A stretch of 9,787 nucleotides of DNA from Verrucomicrobiota bacterium (GTDB lineage Bacteria; Verrucomicrobiota; Verrucomicrobiia; Verrucomicrobiales; DEV007). Positions 6,124 through 9,787 of this stretch are shown here, one piece after another (within the stretch, counting starts at the first letter, position 1; the number at the start of each line of letters is the position of its first letter). The notes below the pieces were generated by a model, which saw only the letters and a program-made list of their open reading frames with translations, had not been told where the DNA came from and did no database searches. The stretch lies in contig JAQCER010000061.1 in assembly GCA_027618625.1 (NCBI GenBank), positions 1-9,787 on the forward strand, given 5' to 3'. The translations under genes were made by a program, and so were the position numbers.

Positions 6124-7071
6124 GTGGAACCTTCCAAATCTGTCTACACCCTCGCCGATCTGAAGAACTGGGACGCTGTGATCCGTGATGTTTCGCCGCG
6201 TCCGCGGGTGGCGGTGTTCGGTGACCCTGTGGAGCATTCGTTGTCGCCGCAATTGCACAACCCGGCGCTGCAGGCCTGTGGGATCGATGCGCAGTATATT
6301 CGGCTGCAGATCCGGCCGGAGGAATTCGATGAAGCGGTGCGGTTGCTGCCGAAGTTGGGATTTTACGGAACGAACTGCACGATTCCTCACAAGTTTCTGG
6401 CGCTGGAGGCGATGGATCGGGTCGATGATCTGGCGAGGAAACTGGGAGCGGTGAACACGGTGGTCTGCGATGACGACGGCAGTCTGGTGGGTTTCAACAG
6501 TGACGGCCCGGGGTTTCTGCGGGCGGTGCGTGAGGAATTCATGGTGGATGTGAGCGACCTGCGGGTAATGATCATCGGTGCGGGTGGCGGCGCAGGCCGG
6601 GCGGTGGCGGTGCAGTGTGCGGTTGAAAATTGCGAACGTCTGGTGCTGGTCAATCGGACGACGGACAAGGCGGAGGCCGTAGCTCGGGAACTAGAACCAT
6701 ACTTTCAGGACACACGGGTTCTGGGCCCAGTGAAACGCCTGGCGGTCTGTCCGTGGGAGACCGAGGCGCTGCACGAGGAATTGAACGACATTGACCTGAT
6801 CGTGAATGCTACATCGGTGGGCATGAAACGCACGGATCCTGACCTCTTGCCACACCATCTGCTGCAACCCCATCACTTCGCGTTCGACATGATCTACAGC
6901 CCGCTGGAGACGCGCTTTCTCAAATCGGCGGAGGACCGTGGTGCCCGCACAACGAATGGCCTGCCGATGCTGCTGTGGCAGGGCGTGTTCTCGTTCGAGT
7001 GGTGGTTCAATCGTGATGCCCCGGTGGATGCGATGCGTAAGGGGCTGATGGACGCCATCGCCAGTCGTTGA
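6124..7071 (+). CDS. aroE: Shikimate dehydrogenase (NADP+)
   Basis: Reduces 3-dehydroshikimate to shikimate with NADPH, the fourth step toward chorismate and the aromatic amino acids. From the GTG at 6124 the protein has 315 residues, somewhat longer than the roughly 270 of E. coli AroE because of an extra N-terminal 25 or so residues (VYTLADLKNW) of a kind I associate with PVC bacteria. Substrate motifs: FGDPVEHSLSPQLHN (32-46), NCTIPHK (84-90) with the catalytic Lys90, and NSDGPGF (125-131) with Asp127. The cofactor site is GAGGGAGRA (152-160) and NRT (177-179), which suits NADP(H). NATSVGM, DMIYSPLETRFL and NGLPMLLWQG complete the family pattern. The frame is open much further upstream, but that part lies across the divergent channel gene and is not family-like. 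GAGG at 6117-6120 is rather close to the start codon, so the exact start is uncertain. Confidence 0.94.
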   Translation: MEPSKSVYTLADLKNWDAVIRDVSPRPRVAVFGDPVEHSLSPQLHNPALQACGIDAQYIRLQIRPEEFDEAVRLLPKLGFYGTNCTIPHKFLALEAMDRVDDLARKLGAVNTVVCDDDGSLVGFNSDGPGFLRAVREEFMVDVSDLRVMIIGAGGGAGRAVAVQCAVENCERLVLVNRTTDKAEAVARELEPYFQDTRVLGPVKRLAVCPWETEALHEELNDIDLIVNATSVGMKRTDPDLLPHHLLQPHHFAFDMIYSPLETRFLKSAEDRGARTTNGLPMLLWQGVFSFEWWFNRDAPVDAMRKGLMDAIASR

Positions 7072-7089
7072 TCCAAAGAATCTTCGCGA

Positions 7090-7220
7090 TGACAACTTTG
7101 TCACGCGGCAGTGGCCAATTGGTCATTTGCGTGCGCAATGGTTGTTACATTGGCAGCAACAGTCCGATGGCTCGGAATCACTTGTGAAGCAAGTGTCCCT
7201 GCCCTAGGGTACCTGCCCTA
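7090..7220. promoter_or_regulatory. Dyad-rich gap between aroE and kdsA
   Basis: The gap carries several inverted repeats: TGACAA/TTGTCA (7090-7103), an imperfect 14-bp palindrome around CCAATTGG (7112-7125), TTGCG/CGCAA (7127-7138) and CACTTG/CAAGTG (7179-7195, 5-nt loop). CTGCCCTA then occurs twice, at 7199-7206 and 7213-7220, with a 14-bp period. None has a T run after it, so a classic terminator is not supported. The region may hold the end of the aroE transcript and the control of kdsA, but no clear -35/-10 pair was found. No tRNA or other RNA gene was recognised. Confidence 0.35.
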
Positions 7221-7316
7221 AGATCCCGTTACGTGCCATCGGAAACGGGCGCGTTTTTCGACCTTCTTACTTCACATCCGTTGTCTACCCCATCGCCAGT
7301 TCCCACATCCGTCTCA

Positions 7317-8150
7317 GTGCCGATTTTCGACATTGGCAATGTCACCGTCGATGGGGAGCAGCCCCTGTTCATTCTGGGCCCGTGCGTGATCGAGTCGGAA
7401 GCGTTTCTGCGGGACATCGGAGCCGCGCTGCTGAAAATCGCGCAAGCCCGCGGCTTTCGCTTTATTTTCAAAGCGTCTTACGACAAGGCCAACCGCACAT
7501 CGGTGCACTCGTTCCGCGGCATGGACTGCCGGGAAGGATGCAGGCTGCTGGCAGATGTTGGCCGGGAACTCGGCGTACCAGTCACCACCGATGTGCATTC
7601 GCCGGAAGATGTCGCCATCGCTGCCGAATACATCGATCTCCTGCAAATCCCGGCGTTCCTTTGTCGGCAAACGGATTTGATTCAGGCCGCAGCCGAATCC
7701 AAGCGGGCGGTGAATGTGAAAAAGGGGCAATTTCTCGCTCCCTGGGACGTGGCGAACATTGCAGAAAAAGTCGCGCATTTCGGCAACGATCGCCTGCTCA
7801 TCACCGAGCGCGGCGTCAGTTTTGGCTACAACAATCTGGTCGCTGACATGCGATCGCTCTACTGGATGCGCGAGCAGGGGCTGCGTGTCATTTTTGATGC
7901 GACTCACTCCGTCCAGCGTCCTGGTGGACTGGGTGGGACGACGGGTGGCGACCGGGCGCTGGCACCGGTGCTTGCGCGCGCGGCTGTCGCTGCGGGTTGT
8001 GATGGTGTATTTATGGAAACCCATCCGAATCCCGATCAAGCCCTGTCCGACGGGCCGAACCAGGTTCCGCTGAGCGAGCTGGCGGCGGTGCTCGACACCC
8101 TCGCCGGCATCCACCGAATCGTAACCAGCGCCAACCCTTCCCATGCCTGA
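7317..8150 (+). CDS. kdsA: 3-deoxy-8-phosphooctulonate (KDO-8-P) synthase, metal-dependent type
   Basis: Condenses phosphoenolpyruvate with arabinose 5-phosphate to KDO-8-phosphate, precursor of the LPS inner-core sugar; cytoplasmic TIM-barrel enzyme. Landmarks are ILGPCVIES (19-27), KASYDKANR (52-60), TTDVH (90-94), LLQIPAFLCRQTD, VNVKKGQFLAPWD, ERGVSFGYNNLV, FDATHSVQ and METHPNP. The four metal ligands of the Aquifex enzyme (Cys11, His185, Glu222, Asp233) all occur at a constant offset of +12: Cys23, His197, Glu234, Asp245. This places it in the metal-dependent class rather than the E. coli class, which has Asn instead of Cys. I chose GTG 7317 (277 residues) because it matches family length. 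GTG 7233 in the same frame would add 28 Ser/Thr/Pro-rich residues that are not family-like, and neither start has a visible Shine-Dalgarno. The stop overlaps the start of the LptC-like gene by 8 bp, indicating one operon. Confidence 0.95.
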   Translation: MPIFDIGNVTVDGEQPLFILGPCVIESEAFLRDIGAALLKIAQARGFRFIFKASYDKANRTSVHSFRGMDCREGCRLLADVGRELGVPVTTDVHSPEDVAIAAEYIDLLQIPAFLCRQTDLIQAAAESKRAVNVKKGQFLAPWDVANIAEKVAHFGNDRLLITERGVSFGYNNLVADMRSLYWMREQGLRVIFDATHSVQRPGGLGGTTGGDRALAPVLARAAVAAGCDGVFMETHPNPDQALSDGPNQVPLSELAAVLDTLAGIHRIVTSANPSHA

Positions 8151-8856
8151 AATGCTCCACGGAATCCACTACCGCAAGGGTTGCCGCCTGCTGCTGCTGC
8201 TGGTGGCAATGTTAGGGCTCGCATTCCCACTTGTGGACTCGGTGTGGTCGCAGGACAACAAAGAGGCATCGGCAAAAGAGGAGAAAAAGAAGCGAGACAA
8301 GAAGGGTGAGAAGAAGGAAAAGGCCGCAGTCGAAGGGGAAATGCCGCCAACCATGGCTGGTGCGATTGGCAATGTGACGCCAGTGGGGCGCGGGCATCGC
8401 GAGCTGGTGATCCCACAATTTGATCCCGAAACGGGAAAGCGTGTAAGCACGATCCAAGTGAGCAACGTGACGCGTGAGGACGAGGTGACACTCCGTGTGC
8501 AAGGTCTCGATATTCAGGAATTCGGGCCGGATGGCGAGCAGACGACGCGCATCGAAGTGCGCAGCGGCTACTTCGACCTCACCACGGGCATCTTGACCGG
8601 TGACAGCTACAGCAAGGTCAGCGTGGCCGGGCAGTTTGAGATCATCGGCCAGGGCCTGGTTTGCGACACCTCCACCAAAAAGGCTGACGACAAGCAGGTG
8701 CGTTCACAATTTGGCAAAATGATGGGGCCCGTGCGGATGACGATTTTTGGCGGCGGCAAGATGTCGCTGTCACCCGGGGACAGTACGAACGACAACAAAG
8801 GAAGTGACAACCCAAAGGGTAGTAGCAAAGGCAAAGCTGACGGAAAGAAAAAATAA
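8143..8856 (+). CDS. LptC-like LPS transport protein (probable)
   Basis: A 237-residue exported or membrane-anchored protein. After a short basic start, residues about 14-32 are hydrophobic (LLLLLVAMLGLAFPLVDSV), a signal peptide or anchor. Residues about 38-65 are a strongly charged Lys/Glu linker (KEEKKKRDKKGEKKEK). The middle (about 85-205) has the short alternating beta-strand pattern of LptC/OstA jellyroll domains, including RIEVRSGYFDLTTGILTGD and QFEIIGQGLVCDTSTKKA, which resembles the 'unmodified form to stored form' strands of LptC. The last 25 or so residues are Gly/Ser/Asn/Lys rich and probably disordered. LptC links LptBFG to LptA and passes LPS across the periplasm. Assignment rests on weak motif likeness plus its place between kdsA and an LptA-like gene, so call it probable. 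ATG 8143 overlaps the kdsA stop (ATGCCTGA); ATG 8152 is an alternative. No Shine-Dalgarno is seen. Confidence 0.65.
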   Translation: MPEMLHGIHYRKGCRLLLLLVAMLGLAFPLVDSVWSQDNKEASAKEEKKKRDKKGEKKEKAAVEGEMPPTMAGAIGNVTPVGRGHRELVIPQFDPETGKRVSTIQVSNVTREDEVTLRVQGLDIQEFGPDGEQTTRIEVRSGYFDLTTGILTGDSYSKVSVAGQFEIIGQGLVCDTSTKKADDKQVRSQFGKMMGPVRMTIFGGGKMSLSPGDSTNDNKGSDNPKGSSKGKADGKKK

Positions 8857-8857
8857 C

Positions 8858-9787
8858 ATGAAACCGAATCGATTAAGATTAATGTTAGTGTTCCTGCTGG
8901 TGATCTCTGGAGGCACACTGCAGGCCCAGGAAGTGGAAGGGGAAGATAAACTGAAGTTCCTGGATGATGCGCTTGAAGCGCTGGAGCGGGCAAAGCGGCG
9001 GCAATTGCTCGAAGACAGTTCAAAGAAAGTCGATGAAAAAGGCGGCCTGGTCAATGGCCTGCGCGAGAAGGCCGAAGCTGCGGCCAAGAACCGCAAGGAT
9101 CTGCCGAAATTGGATGAAGCATCGCTGGGCAGCAGGGCAAAGGCAGAGGCAATGATCAAGCGGGCGACACCGGAGGCACGTCGATTGATCGCCAGCGCCC
9201 GAGCAAAATCTGGCACCGACAAGGAGCCTGAAATCACCACTGCCAATCTCGTGGTGGCCCCGAAGTCTACCGGCACAGATTCGCAGTCAGCGCCGGGTGT
9301 TCCGGAAAATCTTGCCGATGCACCTCCCGCCCAGCCGCTCGAAGCACCCACCATCGGCGGAGTGCCGGTGCCGGTGCCGGACACCGCTCCGGATGTCCTG
9401 CTTAATCAGAAGCTCAAGGAAGAGAACGAGAAGATGCGCATCACTTGCAGCGGCACCTCGTTCTACGATAAGTCAGGCAACGTGATTCTCTTCGAGGACA
9501 AGGTGGTCGCGAAGCATCCCGGATTCCTGATCCAGTGTGAGGAAATGGAAGTGTTCCTGGAGGATGGGGCCATCGCTCCCGGCGCGAGCGCTCCGACGAA
9601 ACCGACTGCCGGGCGTGACTCCGCAGGCATCCGCCGCGCCGTCGCCAAGGGCAAGGGCAAGCAGATCGATCTCGTGCGCTACACGCCCAAAGGGGAGTTA
9701 GTTGGAAAGTGTGGACTGGTGAACTTTGATGGCCGAACAGGCGATATCGAACTGCGCGACTGGCCAGTGGTGAGCAATGGCAAGTTC
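8858..9787 (+). CDS. LptA/OstA-like periplasmic protein, 3' end cut by window edge
   Basis: Open to the window edge; 310 residues are visible. A signal peptide (1-23, ending LQA before QE) predicts a periplasmic protein. Residues about 25-120 are highly charged and probably helical (FLDDALEALERAKRR, GLREKAEAAAKNRKD). Residues about 120-188 are Pro/Ala/Thr rich, with a VPVPVPD run encoded by three GTGCCG units (9362-9379). From about residue 193 an LptA/OstA-type beta domain begins: TCSGTSFYDKSGNVILFEDKVVAKHPGF, then CEEMEVFL, AKGKGKQIDLVRY, GKCGLVNFDGRTGDIELRDWPVV. This matches the family's a-x-G-x-V, Y-x-x-x-x-G, 'L-x-G-x-P' style. LptA forms the periplasmic bridge that carries LPS to the outer membrane. 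The N-terminal extension of some 170 residues is not typical of LptA. The ATG at 8858 lies 1 nt after the preceding stop codon, so the gene is in the kdsA transcript. Cysteines occur at about 197, 227 and 285. Confidence 0.75.
   Translation, partial: MKPNRLRLMLVFLLVISGGTLQAQEVEGEDKLKFLDDALEALERAKRRQLLEDSSKKVDEKGGLVNGLREKAEAAAKNRKDLPKLDEASLGSRAKAEAMIKRATPEARRLIASARAKSGTDKEPEITTANLVVAPKSTGTDSQSAPGVPENLADAPPAQPLEAPTIGGVPVPVPDTAPDVLLNQKLKEENEKMRITCSGTSFYDKSGNVILFEDKVVAKHPGFLIQCEEMEVFLEDGAIAPGASAPTKPTAGRDSAGIRRAVAKGKGKQIDLVRYTPKGELVGKCGLVNFDGRTGDIELRDWPVVSNGKF

Noticed and set aside
9362..9379. (GTGCCG)3 repeat as a mobile or CRISPR-like element
   Set aside because: Only three in-frame hexamer units coding Val-Pro; better seen as a linker microsatellite.
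8770..9384. Minus-strand open frame of 204 codons opposite the Lpt-like genes
   Set aside because: Ser/Ala-rich shadow frame opposite two genes that fit the kdsA operon.
1..9787. Defence system, phage, transposon, tRNA or CRISPR array
   Set aside because: All sizeable genes are explained by housekeeping, envelope or transport families; no transposase, integrase, nuclease cassette, tRNA cloverleaf or repeat array was seen.

Overview
The window reads as an ordinary chromosomal stretch from a Gram-negative, LPS-making bacterium. My best guess is Verrucomicrobiota within the PVC group. That is inference from the gene set: a metal-type KdsA followed by two LPS-transport-like proteins, a zinc-ribbon-tailed K+ channel, a PVC-style AroE, and mostly weak or absent Shine-Dalgarno sequences. 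No database comparison was possible.

Layout, left to right. 1-650 (-): the start of rpsB (ribosomal protein S2), cut by the window edge. It is preceded by a good sigma70-like promoter and a roughly 128-nt leader holding three predicted stem-loops. 917-1765 (+): a Tat-exported YaeI-type metallophosphoesterase, divergent from rpsB. 1756-1990 (-): a broken, frameshifted fragment that looks like methionine sulfoxide reductase A, squeezed behind uxaC. 1983-3383 (-): uxaC, glucuronate isomerase. 3525-4184 (-): a lipoprotein-like L,D-transpeptidase. 4355-5137 (-): truA. 5160-6017 (-): a six-TM voltage-gated-type K+ channel with a C-terminal zinc ribbon, 22 nt upstream of truA and probably co-transcribed with it.

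From 6124 all genes point right: aroE (shikimate dehydrogenase), kdsA (KDO-8-phosphate synthase), a LptC-like protein whose start overlaps the kdsA stop, and a LptA/OstA-like protein that runs off the right edge. kdsA and the two Lpt-like genes form a coherent unit for making the LPS inner-core sugar KDO and moving LPS across the periplasm. aroE may be a separate unit, because about 160-245 nt rich in dyads separates it from kdsA.

I found no rRNA, tRNA, CRISPR array, insertion sequence or phage gene, and no clearly new multi-gene system. The best leads are the msrA-like remnant, the structured rpsB leader, the paired perfect dyads between the channel gene and aroE, and the unusual charged or extended regions of the two Lpt-like proteins.
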